Shown piece by piece: positions 23,827-32,897 of a stretch of DNA of 64,000 nucleotides. Numbering within the stretch: position 1 is the stretch's first letter; every line of letters starts with the position of its first letter. Source of the DNA: Suilimivivens sp963650485. Lineage in GTDB: Bacteria; Bacillota; Clostridia; Lachnospirales; Lachnospiraceae. The position numbers and the translations under genes are program-made. The DNA is taken from NCBI GenBank assembly GCA_963650485.1, contig CAVJLN010000002.1:1-64000 (forward strand). The letters run 5' to 3'. The notes beneath the pieces are model-generated. The model was not told the origin of the DNA and did not search any database. It was given only the letters and a program-made list of their open reading frames with translations.

Positions 23827-24606
23827 ATGATTTCGAATATGAACTTTATGGAAAGGATTATATACATTTTACAAAGATACGGAGCCTCGTATCTGGAAGG
23901 AGCAGGGACAACGCTGTTAATTGCGCTGGTGTCGACGTTTGCCGGCTGTATCATCGGATTTCTGTCCGGTATTATCCAGACTATTCCATTGGACAAAAAG
24001 AGAGATCCTTTGGTGAAGCGGATCCTGCTTGGAATCGTAAACCTGATTCTTCGAGTTTATATCGAAGTATTCCGTGGAACCCCCATGATCGTTCAGGCGG
24101 TCTTCATTTACTATGGACTGGCACAGGTGTGCAATGTACAGCTTGGAATGTGGCAGGCAGCGTTTCTTGTCGTATCCATTAATACCGGAGCCTACATGGC
24201 AGAGTCTGTCCGGGGCGGAATCATCTCGGTGGATCCCGGTCAGATGGAGGGTGCGAAGGCTATCGGCATGACGCATGTACAGGCTATGGTAAATGTGATC
24301 CTGCCGCAGGCCTTCCGGAATATTCTTCCCCAGATCGGAAATAACCTGATCATCAATATTAAAGATACGTCTGTACTCTCTGTTATCAGCGTGGTTGACC
24401 TCTTCTTTGTGCACAAGAGCGTGTCCGGAGCATTATATATGTATTTTGAATCGGCAACCATTGTGATGGCAATCTATCTGACGATGACCCTGATCACTTC
24501 AAGACTTCTGAGACTTTGGGAAAAGAAGATGGATGGTGGAGACAATTATGAGCTTGTCGATGTGATGGATATCGGCACACAGCTTGGCAAGAAGCAAAGC
24601 AGATAG
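23827..24606 (+). CDS. Amino-acid ABC transporter permease (HisMQ type)
   Basis: A 259-residue inner-membrane permease with about five helices. VEVFRGTPMIVQAVFIYYG-like sequence near residue 75 and SINTGAYMAESVRGGIISVD, then GQMEGAKAIGMTHVQAM, form the HisM/GlnP coupling region (the EAA motif). One permease suggests a homodimer. ATG 23827 is eight bases after AAGGAG; ATG 23791 has a weaker site. It lies 12 bases before the ATPase gene. Confidence 0.88.
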   Translation: MISNMNFMERIIYILQRYGASYLEGAGTTLLIALVSTFAGCIIGFLSGIIQTIPLDKKRDPLVKRILLGIVNLILRVYIEVFRGTPMIVQAVFIYYGLAQVCNVQLGMWQAAFLVVSINTGAYMAESVRGGIISVDPGQMEGAKAIGMTHVQAMVNVILPQAFRNILPQIGNNLIINIKDTSVLSVISVVDLFFVHKSVSGALYMYFESATIVMAIYLTMTLITSRLLRLWEKKMDGGDNYELVDVMDIGTQLGKKQSR

Positions 24607-24618
24607 GAGGGGAAGACA

Positions 24619-25395
24619 ATGAAGCAGGAACAGACAATTTCGGAAAACAAAGCAAAGGATAACAGCATTCTGGAGGTGGCTCATCTGGAGAAAGCCTTTG
24701 GGACACATTCTGTATTAAAGGATATCAGCTTCCGGGTGCATCCGGGGGATGTGGTTTCTGTCATCGGAGCATCCGGCTCCGGAAAGTCCACGATGCTCCG
24801 ATGCATCAATCTGCTGGAGGTGCCGGATGGAGGCAGCATTCTTTATCATGGCGAGAATATTACCGCAAGAAAAATGAATATACCGGCATACCGTGCCAAA
24901 GTAGGTATGGTGTTCCAGAGCTTTAACCTCTTTAGTAACATGACCGTACTGGAAAACTGTATGGTCGGACAGATCAAGGTGGCAAAGAAGAACCGGGAGG
25001 AGGCCAGAGAAAAGGCCTTAGGTTTTCTGGACAAGGTGGGCATGAGTGCATATGTCAATGCAAAGCCGAGACAGCTTTCCGGAGGACAGAAGCAGAGAGT
25101 GGCAATCGCAAGAGCACTGGCTATGGAGCCGGAGATCCTGCTCTTTGATGAGCCGACCTCGGCACTGGATCCACAGATGGTCGGAGAGGTTCTGGATGTC
25201 ATGACAACTCTTGCAGGCGAGGGACTTACGATGATGGTAGTAACTCATGAAATGGCCTTTGCAAGAGATGTTTCCAGCCATGTGCTGTTCATGGCGGAGG
25301 GCGTGATCTGTGAATCGGGAACACCGAAGCAGATCTTTGAACAGCCTGAAGAAAAAGCAACCAGAGAGTTCCTTGCAAGATTCCGAAATCGTTAG
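24619..25395 (+). CDS. Amino-acid ABC transporter ATP-binding protein (GlnQ type)
   Basis: A 258-residue ABC ATPase. Walker A is GASGSGKST, the Q-loop is FQSFNLF, the signature is LSGGQKQR, Walker B is LLFDEPTSALDP, and the switch His is in VVTHEMAFARD. It powers the permease encoded upstream. RBS AGGAGG. It is the last gene of the three-gene unit; a perfect 17-bp inverted repeat with T tail follows 78 bases later. Confidence 0.92.
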   Translation: MKQEQTISENKAKDNSILEVAHLEKAFGTHSVLKDISFRVHPGDVVSVIGASGSGKSTMLRCINLLEVPDGGSILYHGENITARKMNIPAYRAKVGMVFQSFNLFSNMTVLENCMVGQIKVAKKNREEAREKALGFLDKVGMSAYVNAKPRQLSGGQKQRVAIARALAMEPEILLFDEPTSALDPQMVGEVLDVMTTLAGEGLTMMVVTHEMAFARDVSSHVLFMAEGVICESGTPKQIFEQPEEKATREFLARFRNR

Positions 25396-25472
25396 GAATC
25401 GTCTGGCCGGATCAATGTCATTTAGTTAAGCTTGTTTCAACAAATTTTGTGGAATACTGTTATGCAACACTT

Positions 25473-25528
25473 ATCACCCGTTGCGCAACAAACGAAAACG
25501 TTATCGTTGCGCAACGGGTGATTTTTTT
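25473..25528 (+). terminator. Perfect 17-bp inverted repeat: terminator that also carries two GTTGCGCAAC boxes
   Basis: The arms at 25473-25489 and 25506-25522 are perfect complements with a 16-base loop and a following run of seven T, so it ends the GlnQ operon. Each arm contains GTTGCGCAAC, itself a palindrome and related to the boxes before the next operon, so the arms may also bind the LacI regulator. Confidence 0.75.
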
Positions 25529-25575
25529 GTCTGCGTTGCACTTTCTTTGTAAAAAAATATTAGTTATCTTGCGGA

Positions 25576-25604
25576 TTGCATGTAAAAACTATACAAAGTA
25601 TAAT
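25576..25604 (+). promoter_or_regulatory. Promoter of the oligosaccharide ABC operon
   Basis: TTGCAT and TATAAT with a 17-base spacer. Predicted start near 25611. Confidence 0.65.
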
Positions 25605-25626
25605 AAAATCATAAAAAGAAACAACG

Positions 25627-25652
25627 ATAGCGCAACAAAAATGGTGCGCAAC
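25627..25652. promoter_or_regulatory. Operator-like GCGCAAC boxes just after the transcription start
   Basis: ATAGCGCAAC (25627-25636) and GGTGCGCAAC (25643-25652) lie 16 bases apart directly downstream of the promoter. They share GCGCAAC with the palindromic GTTGCGCAAC boxes at 25480 and 25506 and with GGTGCGCAAC at 27566. Confidence 0.5.
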
Positions 25653-25677
25653 GAGACTTTCGGAAAGAGGTGGATAG

Positions 25678-26607
25678 ATGAAAGGAAGCAAGGCAAAAGG
25701 TTTTTTCAAAAAACTGTATAAATACCGGGTATTTCTGCTGATGCTTGCCCCTGCTGTGATTTATACATTGATTTTTGCGTATTATCCGATGACGGGTATT
25801 GTGATGGCGTTTAAGAAATATAATTACGCCGGAGGCATCTGGGGAAGTCCGTGGAACGGAATTGATAATTTTAAATTCTTCTTCAAATCCGGTCAGGCAT
25901 GGACGGTAACGCGCAACACGGTGTTGTACAACGTATTGTTCATCATTATTAATACCGTAAGCCAGATTGCTGTGGCGATTTTTCTGACAGAAATCCGAAA
26001 CAAGCATTTCCGGAAGATTTCCCAGTCTATCATGTTCCTGCCTTACTTCATTTCCTGGGTTATTGTAGGAGTTATGGCATTCAATATTTTCAGCTCCGAT
26101 TATGGATTCATGAACCGTCTGATTACCGCATTTGGCGGAGAGAGGATTTCCTTTTACACGAATCCGAAGGTATGGCCGTTTATTTTAACCTTCTTCAATG
26201 TCTGGAAGGGAATCGGATACGGCTCCGTTATGTATCTGGCTGCAATCATGGGAATTGATACTTCCATTTATGAGGCGGCAGCAATCGACGGTGCGAATGT
26301 ATTCCAGAGGATCTTTAAGGTAACGATTCCAATGATTATGCCGACCACCATTATCCTGCTTTTATTAAGTGTCGGAGGTATTTTTAAAGGAAACTTCGAT
26401 ATGTTTTATAACCTGGTTGGCACGAACGGACTTCTTTATAACTATACCGATGTTATTGATACACTGACCTTCCGTGCATTGATCAGCAGTAATGATTTCG
26501 GAATGTCTGCAGCAATCGGTCTGTTCCAGTCCGTATTATGCTTTGCAACAATTCTGATCGTGAACCGGCAGGTTGGACGATATGATAAAGATTATACATT
26601 ATTCTAG
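25678..26607 (+). CDS. Oligosaccharide ABC transporter permease, LplB type
   Basis: A 309-residue permease with six predicted helices. The start VFLLMLAPAVIYTLIFAYYP, then MTGIVMAFKKYNY, is typical of the LplB/YtcO group. The coupling motif is EAAAIDGANVFQRIFKVTIP. It pairs with the next gene to form the membrane channel for an oligosaccharide, probably a pectin-type or galactoside glycan given the linked GH35. No ATPase is encoded here; a shared MsmX-like ATPase elsewhere is expected for this family. RBS GAAAGAGGTGG. Confidence 0.9.
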   Translation: MKGSKAKGFFKKLYKYRVFLLMLAPAVIYTLIFAYYPMTGIVMAFKKYNYAGGIWGSPWNGIDNFKFFFKSGQAWTVTRNTVLYNVLFIIINTVSQIAVAIFLTEIRNKHFRKISQSIMFLPYFISWVIVGVMAFNIFSSDYGFMNRLITAFGGERISFYTNPKVWPFILTFFNVWKGIGYGSVMYLAAIMGIDTSIYEAAAIDGANVFQRIFKVTIPMIMPTTIILLLLSVGGIFKGNFDMFYNLVGTNGLLYNYTDVIDTLTFRALISSNDFGMSAAIGLFQSVLCFATILIVNRQVGRYDKDYTLF

Positions 26608-26619
26608 GGAGGTGAAGGA

Positions 26620-27546
26620 ATGCCGACAGCAACGAAAGGATTAGGAAAAGTAAAAAAAGGCTCTGATGTGATTGTACTGAATATAATCGCATATACCTTT
26701 TGCGGATTGATTACATTGATGTGCCTGATTCCCTTTATTATGATTTTATCTGGCTCTTTTTCCTCCGAGGAAGCAATTATCCAGAATGGATTCAGTCTGC
26801 TTCCCCAGGATTTCAGCTTAGAAGCATACAAGACGGTATTCAAGGAGCCGATGGTTGTGTTCAAGGCCTATGCGACCACCATTGGACTGACCATATGCGG
26901 AACCGCAATCGGACTTCTGCTTCAGACAATGACCGCATATGTCCTCTCCCGCAGAGATTTTGAGTGGAGAAATGGCTTCTCATTTTTCTTCTACTTTACC
27001 ACGTTGTTTTCAGGAGGTCTGGTTCCGTACTATATTCTGATTACCCAGACGCTTCACCTGAGAGATAACTATCTGGCTATGCTTCTGCCGCTGGTGTTCA
27101 GTGTGTACAATCTGCTGATCATGAAAAGCTACATCATGGCATTGCCGGAATCTCTGATTGATGCGGCAAAGATTGATGGCTGCGGAGAGTTCCGCACACT
27201 GTTCCAGGTCGTGATGCCGCTCATCAAGCCGGCACTCGCAACCGTTGGACTGTTTATCGCACTGGCGTATTGGAATGACTGGTACAATGCCATGCTTTAT
27301 ATCAAGACAGAGGATAAATATCCGTTGCAATATTTCCTGTATCAGCAGGTAAACAACATTGAGGCATATAAGAAACTGATCGCCAATAATGTTGTCAGCA
27401 GCTCCGTGATAAGTTCTATGTCACTGCCAACTCAGACCTTAAAGATGGCATTGACGATTGTAGTAACCGGACCGATTATTCTGGCATATCCGCTGGTACA
27501 GAAGTATTTTGTACAGGGTATCACGATCGGAGCCGTAAAGGGCTAA
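26620..27546 (+). CDS. Oligosaccharide ABC transporter permease, YtcP type
   Basis: A 308-residue partner permease with six helices. YTFCGLITLMCLIPFIMILS near the N-terminus, the coupling region SLIDAAKIDGCGEFRTLFQ, and the ending VQKYFVQGITIGAVKG are signatures of this group. Starts 12 bases after the first permease with a GGGAGGTG ribosome-binding site. Confidence 0.92.
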   Translation: MPTATKGLGKVKKGSDVIVLNIIAYTFCGLITLMCLIPFIMILSGSFSSEEAIIQNGFSLLPQDFSLEAYKTVFKEPMVVFKAYATTIGLTICGTAIGLLLQTMTAYVLSRRDFEWRNGFSFFFYFTTLFSGGLVPYYILITQTLHLRDNYLAMLLPLVFSVYNLLIMKSYIMALPESLIDAAKIDGCGEFRTLFQVVMPLIKPALATVGLFIALAYWNDWYNAMLYIKTEDKYPLQYFLYQQVNNIEAYKKLIANNVVSSSVISSMSLPTQTLKMALTIVVTGPIILAYPLVQKYFVQGITIGAVKG

Positions 27547-27565
27547 TTGAGAAAGTAAATTGTCC

Positions 27566-27575
27566 GGTGCGCAAC
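27566..27575. promoter_or_regulatory. GGTGCGCAAC operator-like box before the binding-protein gene
   Basis: The same 10 bases as at 25643-25652, in the 125-base gap between the second permease and the binding protein. Confidence 0.4.
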
Positions 27576-27671
27576 GGCAATTTATGTCAGGGAAGCCTGA
27601 CCATATAGAGAAAAGAGGTATAAGGATAACCGGAGGGTTTATTCCAAATGAGAGAAATTAAGGAGGTTTTT

Positions 27672-29270
27672 ATGAAGAAGAGAGGAAAGAAATTATTATC
27701 CCTGTTATTGGGAACAGCAATGGCAATCAGTGTTCTGGCAGGCTGCGGAAGCTCATCTGCCACAGATACTTCTACTGCAGAAGGCACAGCGACAGAAGAG
27801 AGTACCACTGCGGAGGCAGCAGATACAGAAACCACGGAAACGGCAGCAATTGACACTTCCGAGCATGTGGAGCTTACGATGTATCTGTTAGGTGACCGCA
27901 CACCGGACTTTGATGAGGTTTATGGCAAAATCAATGAAATTCTGGAAGAAAAGTTAAACTGCTCCTTGAATGTAGAGTTCCTGTCCTGGGGTGAGCATGA
28001 TTCTAAATATTCTCTGTTATTCTCAGCGGGAGAGGATTTTGATCTGATCTTTACGGCAACAAGCTGGGGACATTATGAGCAGACCGTATCCCTTGGAGGA
28101 TTCTATCCCTTAACAGAAGACTTTATTCAGACCTATGCACCGGGTATCTGGGAGACCGTACCGGAGATGGCATGGGATCAGGCAAAGATTGACGGACAGG
28201 TATATATGGTTCCAAATTATCAGAATGAGTTTGGTCAGGATGTGCTGGCTGTCCGCAAGGATCTGATGGATGAATATGGAATCAGTGATATTACGAGTTG
28301 GGACGAATTGAAGGAATTTTTCCTGGCCTGTGCGGATCATGGCATGTATGCAAGCCAGGGAGGACCATGGTATTTGTATTTCCGTAATCAGGGCATGTGT
28401 ACAACTGGCGGTGCACCACAGGATGGCGAACTTGTACTTTACGATACCCAGGATCCGAGTGACCTGAACTTCTACTATCTGCTTGACTGGGACGGATTTG
28501 CAGATTATTGCAAACAAATGAAGGAGCTTGCAGATGCAGGCTGCTGGTCATCTGATGTACTGAATTCCTCCGATGAAAGACAGACCGGACTTTTAACCGG
28601 AAGAACAGCAGCGATGATCTGGAATATTGGATCCAGTAAGAATTATGCGAAGCAGGCAAATGCAGAGAATCCGGATTGGAACGTAACCCTTTGTGATCCA
28701 CTTACCGGTCAGCCCAAGCAGGTAAAGCCCTATATCAATAATGGTATGGCAATCAATGTGGCCAGCAAGAATAAAGAGCGAGCAATGATGGTATTAAATG
28801 AGTTCTGGACCAATCAGGAAATCTATGATCTTGCGATGCTCGGTATTGAAGGAAAACATTGGGAAGCAGTTGGAGATGACCAGTATAAGGTAATTGATGA
28901 AACCAATTATGGTGTATCCAGCAACTGTAACTGGGGATGGACGAATGCGAACATTCAGAGAACGGAATATATGGAGGATCGAACCGAACTTGATGAGACA
29001 TATGATAGTTTGATGGAAAAGTGGAATTCAAACGTAAAAGAAGAGCATCCGTATGATGGATTTACCTTTGATTCCACTCCGGTAAGTGTACAGTTTGCAG
29101 CAGTGGAAGCAGCACTTGGAAACTACTATGATCCGCTTGTAAACGGTCTTGTGGATGACGTAGATGCAACCTTAGAGGAGTTCTCGGCAGCAATGGAAAG
29201 TGCCGGAATCCGTGATGTCTTAGCAGAGATGCAGAAGCAGGCAGAGGAATATCTGGCATCTAAGAACTAG
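27672..29270 (+). CDS. Oligosaccharide-binding lipoprotein of the ABC transporter
   Basis: A 532-residue extracellular binding protein. The signal ends in the lipobox VLAGC, followed by a Ser/Thr/Ala/Glu-rich tether to about residue 60. The mature part has LTMYLLGDRTPDFDEVYGKI, KYSLLFSAGEDFDLIF and the C-terminal region seen in LipO/YtcQ-type binding proteins that pair with LplB/YtcP permeases. ATG 27672 has AAGGAGG directly upstream; an ATG eight codons earlier does not. Being the third gene with its own upstream box, it may be boosted separately. Confidence 0.9.
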   Translation: MKKRGKKLLSLLLGTAMAISVLAGCGSSSATDTSTAEGTATEESTTAEAADTETTETAAIDTSEHVELTMYLLGDRTPDFDEVYGKINEILEEKLNCSLNVEFLSWGEHDSKYSLLFSAGEDFDLIFTATSWGHYEQTVSLGGFYPLTEDFIQTYAPGIWETVPEMAWDQAKIDGQVYMVPNYQNEFGQDVLAVRKDLMDEYGISDITSWDELKEFFLACADHGMYASQGGPWYLYFRNQGMCTTGGAPQDGELVLYDTQDPSDLNFYYLLDWDGFADYCKQMKELADAGCWSSDVLNSSDERQTGLLTGRTAAMIWNIGSSKNYAKQANAENPDWNVTLCDPLTGQPKQVKPYINNGMAINVASKNKERAMMVLNEFWTNQEIYDLAMLGIEGKHWEAVGDDQYKVIDETNYGVSSNCNWGWTNANIQRTEYMEDRTELDETYDSLMEKWNSNVKEEHPYDGFTFDSTPVSVQFAAVEAALGNYYDPLVNGLVDDVDATLEEFSAAMESAGIRDVLAEMQKQAEEYLASKN

Positions 29271-29272
29271 AA

Positions 29273-29359
29273 TGATTCAGAGCAATACAAAGTGATTTCA
29301 TTCGCAAAACCTGAGCTGTGAAACAGCGGTTTTGCGGATGGAGCTCTGGATAGACCATT
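29273..29359. repeat. Diverged family A repeat lacking one hairpin
   Basis: It starts ATTCAGAGCAATACAAAG, like the family A end, keeps the GCAAAACC/GGTTTTGC hairpin with an inner GCTGT-GAA-ACAGC, and ends GCTCTGGATAG. The other hairpin is absent. It sits just before the lacI-type gene. Confidence 0.55.
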
Positions 29360-29395
29360 AATTCAGTATTAAAATAGGATCAGGAGAAGAACACG

Positions 29396-30376
29396 ATGAC
29401 GTTTGAGGATATTGCAAAGGATCTGGGAGTATCGAAGAGTACAGTATCCAGGGCATTATCGGGGAAAGGCCGGATCGGAGAGGAAACCAGAAGCCGGATT
29501 ATCGCCTATGCCAATCATCAGAAGCAGGAAGAAGAAAAGGAGCAGAAGGGAGAGCTGACGCACAATCTGGGTGTGGTATTTCCGGAGGATGTGTATGTGA
29601 ATGGAAATCCCTACTTCCATGACTGTCTGCTGGGAATCTGTGAGACAGCATCTATTCTGGAGTACAACGTACTGCTGGCAACAGGGACAGCAATGGATAT
29701 TTCCAGAATCCAGAAGATCGTGGAGCAGAAGAAAGTGGACGGTATCATTCTGACGAGAAGTCTGGAAAATGATAAGGCCATTGAGTATCTTCTGAAACAG
29801 AATTTTCCGGTAGGACTTACCGGTCTGTATGAGGATGAACGGGTGATTCAGGTGGATACCGATAATGAATCCGCAGCAGAAAACATGACTTCGCTTTTGA
29901 TCAGTAAGGGTTTTCGGCGGTTTGCACTGCTTGTGGAGGATCTTAATTATCATGTCAACCGGAGCCGGTATAACGGCTTTCAGAAGGCATTGTTAAAAAA
30001 CGGAATCGGAATGGAGCATCAGGCAGTTTATACAGGAAATCTGAAAATGGATTCGCTGGATTCTATCCTTGCCGATATGATGTCAAAAAGGGTGCAGTGT
30101 GTGCTCTGTGGGGATGATATTGTCTGTACGAAGGTCATGTCGAAGCTGCAGGCAGACGGCTACCGGATTCCAAGGGATATTGCGATTGCAGCCTTTTATA
30201 ACAGCCCGAATCTGGAAAGCTTTTCTCCGCCGATTACGGCGGTGAATATTTCGGCAAGGCAGATTGGCAATACCATCGGCAAGCAGATGATCAGCGCCCT
30301 GCAGGGGAAGGAGTATCAGAAAAAGATGTTTGTGGATTTTGAAATTCTTTTCCGCAAATCAACCAATCAGGTTTAA
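29396..30376 (+). CDS. LacI-family transcriptional regulator
   Basis: A 326-residue repressor. The N-terminal helix-turn-helix is TFEDIAKDLGVSKSTVSRAL and the hinge follows near residues 25-45, where it is unusually rich in Glu/Lys/Gln. The periplasmic-binding-protein-like domain covers the rest, with VDGIILTRSLEND and VQVDTDNESAAENMTSLL-type segments. Placed between the ABC transporter and the GH35 gene, it most likely controls both, probably through the GCGCAAC boxes. RBS AGGAGAAG. Confidence 0.9.
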   Translation: MTFEDIAKDLGVSKSTVSRALSGKGRIGEETRSRIIAYANHQKQEEEKEQKGELTHNLGVVFPEDVYVNGNPYFHDCLLGICETASILEYNVLLATGTAMDISRIQKIVEQKKVDGIILTRSLENDKAIEYLLKQNFPVGLTGLYEDERVIQVDTDNESAAENMTSLLISKGFRRFALLVEDLNYHVNRSRYNGFQKALLKNGIGMEHQAVYTGNLKMDSLDSILADMMSKRVQCVLCGDDIVCTKVMSKLQADGYRIPRDIAIAAFYNSPNLESFSPPITAVNISARQIGNTIGKQMISALQGKEYQKKMFVDFEILFRKSTNQV

Positions 30377-30413
30377 CATGCAAAGAAACCGGAAGAACCG
30401 GAGGATAATAATT

Positions 30414-32597
30414 TTGAAAAACAGTGATTTTGGCATTACAAGACAATATATGACTTATGATGGAAAACCATGGTTTCCGGTAATGGGGGAAATGCATTAC
30501 AGCCGGTATCGGGAGGATCTGTGGGAAGAGTCACTGCGTAAGATGAAGGCCGCAGGCGTGCAGATCGTTTCTTCCTATATGATCTGGATTCACCATGAAG
30601 AAATCGAAGGAGAATTTGATTTTACCGGCTGCCGTAATCTGCATCATTTTATGGAGTGCTGCAGGAAGGTTGGAATTTGCAGCTTTTTAAGAGTCGGACC
30701 CTGGGTACACGGGGAATGCCGTAATGGCGGCTTTCCGGACTGGCTGCAGAAGAAAGAAGGAATTGAGCTGCGGAGTGATGATCCGGGATATCTGCGTTAT
30801 GTAGAACGTTACTGGAAGCAGCTTTATGAACAGGTCAAAGGCTTTCTTTATAAAGACGGAGGCCCGGTGATCGGATTGCAGATCGAGAATGAATACGGAC
30901 ACGTGGGCGGCTTTACCGGTGAAAAAGGCGAACAGCATATGCGGACGCTTCAGAAGCTGGCGAAGGAAATCGGATTTGATGTACCGCTTTATACTGCAAC
31001 CGGATGGGGCGGAGCCGTGATCGGAGATTGCATCCCTGTGATGGGTGGCTACTGTGAAGCGCCATGGGATCAGAGTACGGGAGAGCTGTCTGCAAATACC
31101 AATTACGTATTCAGCCATGAACGGAACGATGCCTTAATTGCCTGTGATCATCACGTGGAGGATGCAGTGACCTTCGATGAGGCTGACTTTCCTTATCTGA
31201 CGGCAGAATTAGGCGGCGGCCTGCAGGTAACCGCACACCGGAGGCCTGTTGCAACAGGTCCGGATATCGGGGCGATGTCTTTGGTCAAAATGGGAAGCGG
31301 AGCAGGACTGCTTGGGTATTATATGTATCATGGAGGAAGCAATCCGGATGGAAAGCTTACGACCTTACAGGAAAGTAAGGAAACCGGGTATGCGAATGAT
31401 CTGCCGGAGATCAACTACGATTTCAATGCACCCATCCGCCAGTATGGAACCATATCGGATTCCTTGAAGGAGATTAAGCTGCTGGCTTATTTTCTTCGGG
31501 ATTTCGGAGAGGACATGGCAGCTCTTCCGGCAGAGATTCCGGATGAAAGGATCAAGCCGGAGGATCTGCAGACACTCCGGGTAAGCTGCCGGCATGATGA
31601 GACACATGGCTATGTCTTTTTCAATAATTATCAGCGAAGAAGAACCATGGCAGAGCATAAGCAGGTGATTTTAAAAGGAAGCTGTGGAGGGGATACCGAA
31701 ACAGATCACGTAACCTTTCCGTCATTCGATCTGCACAGCGGAGAGTTTGGATTTTTCCCATACCGGATGAAGCTTGGAGAAGCAGTCCTTAAAAGCGCAC
31801 TGGCAACACCGCTTTGCAGGCTCCGGTTGGGAGAGCAGGAGACCTATGTATTCTATGGTGACCGGAATCCCTTCTATGAATGGGAGACGAAAGAGCATGC
31901 GGATATTCTTCATCTCACAAGAAAGGAAGCCCTGAATGCATGGCATGTCACAACAGATCAGGACTATCTGATTCTTTCCGATAATTATGTCTGGGAGCAG
32001 GATGGGGAGATTCATTTTGTTGCTGCTCCGGGACAGAAGATACTGAGCTATCCGGCACTTAAGACACTTCCCCAGGGGATGAAGGAAGAAGGAACGGAAG
32101 GAAGGTTTCATGTTTATCGCATGGAGGAACAGAAGACTCCGGCGCAGATTCATCTGGCAGAATGGGATGATGTGACGGCAGCTTCTGCAGGAGAAGCCGG
32201 TATGGCAGAGGAAACAGCAGGTATTGCCGCAGGCACAACAAGTGCAGCAGGCAGCTGTCCTGACAAGCCGAATAACCGGAAATATCAGGTGACCGTTTCT
32301 TATGACAGACCACTTGACCGGAAGAAGGGTGACGATCTTCTTCTGTATATCACCTACGATGGCAATGGCATGGAAATTGAAATCGAAGGGAAAAAGGTAA
32401 ACGATTATTTCTATACCGGGCAGCAGGCGGTATTCAGCCTTGGCTATTTCGATTTTCCGAAGGAGCTTACCATAACGGTACAGCCTTTAGAGGAAGGAGC
32501 ACCGGTGTTCCTGGAAAAGCTGCCGGAGTTCCGAAACGGAACGGCCTGCCGGATCCGGGAGATACAGACTGTTTATCAGGAAGAAATCCGGGCATAG
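30414..32597 (+). CDS. Beta-galactosidase, glycoside hydrolase family 35
   Basis: A 727-residue enzyme, without signal peptide, that should release terminal beta-galactose in the cytoplasm. GH35 signatures: FPVMGEMHYSRYREDLWEES near the N-terminus, GPWVHGECRNGGFPDWL, the acid/base Glu 160 in QIENEYGH, and the nucleophile Glu 265 in LTAELGGG. The C-terminal third holds beta-sandwich sequence, with an Ala/Thr/Gly-rich insert near residue 600. TTG 30414 is chosen because GGAGG lies nine bases before it; ATG 30378 has no ribosome-binding site and overlaps less plausible sequence. It starts 37 bases after the LacI gene. Confidence 0.88.
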   Translation: MKNSDFGITRQYMTYDGKPWFPVMGEMHYSRYREDLWEESLRKMKAAGVQIVSSYMIWIHHEEIEGEFDFTGCRNLHHFMECCRKVGICSFLRVGPWVHGECRNGGFPDWLQKKEGIELRSDDPGYLRYVERYWKQLYEQVKGFLYKDGGPVIGLQIENEYGHVGGFTGEKGEQHMRTLQKLAKEIGFDVPLYTATGWGGAVIGDCIPVMGGYCEAPWDQSTGELSANTNYVFSHERNDALIACDHHVEDAVTFDEADFPYLTAELGGGLQVTAHRRPVATGPDIGAMSLVKMGSGAGLLGYYMYHGGSNPDGKLTTLQESKETGYANDLPEINYDFNAPIRQYGTISDSLKEIKLLAYFLRDFGEDMAALPAEIPDERIKPEDLQTLRVSCRHDETHGYVFFNNYQRRRTMAEHKQVILKGSCGGDTETDHVTFPSFDLHSGEFGFFPYRMKLGEAVLKSALATPLCRLRLGEQETYVFYGDRNPFYEWETKEHADILHLTRKEALNAWHVTTDQDYLILSDNYVWEQDGEIHFVAAPGQKILSYPALKTLPQGMKEEGTEGRFHVYRMEEQKTPAQIHLAEWDDVTAASAGEAGMAEETAGIAAGTTSAAGSCPDKPNNRKYQVTVSYDRPLDRKKGDDLLLYITYDGNGMEIEIEGKKVNDYFYTGQQAVFSLGYFDFPKELTITVQPLEEGAPVFLEKLPEFRNGTACRIREIQTVYQEEIRA

Positions 32598-32638
32598 TGA
32601 GAATTACAGAAATGGAATATGAAATATAAAAAGAAATG

Positions 32639-32792
32639 GTAACTATTCAGAGCCATGCAAAATCTGATAAATATGATCGGAATGCTTGCATTCCAGAGCA
32701 TATTTGACAGATTTTATATGGCGAAGTAACCACATGAGTAAAACTTGAGTTGCGTTAGCAACGGTTTTACGAATGGGGTTCTGAATAGTTAC
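32639..32792. mobile_element. Palindromic mobile repeat, family A, copy 3 (inverted)
   Basis: Ends GTAACTATTCAGA and inverse, with the exact 8-bp duplication AAGAAATG at 32631-32638 and 32793-32800. It lies in the orientation opposite to copies 1 and 2. The hairpins differ from theirs by paired changes: GTAAAAC/GTTTTAC instead of GCAAAAC/GTTTTGC, GTTGC/GCAAC instead of GCTGT/ACAGC, and tip GGAATGC/GCATTCC. Confidence 0.9.
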
Positions 32793-32824
32793 AAGAAATG
32801 AAAAAGAAATGTAAAGCATGGATA

Positions 32825-32858
32825 AAAACAGCGGTTCCCGAATGGGAATCGCTGTTTT
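32825..32858. terminator. Bidirectional terminator between GH35 and uxuB
   Basis: AAAACAGCGGTTCCC, GAAT loop, GGGAATCGCTGTTTT. A/T flanks on both sides suit both convergent units. Confidence 0.75.
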
Positions 32859-32897
32859 GTACCCAACCTGTGATAATCAAAGGCAACTCAGATATAG

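Noticed and set aside
25449..25721. 90-residue open frame between the two ABC operons
   Set aside because: It runs through a terminator, a promoter and operator boxes, then into the permease gene in another frame.
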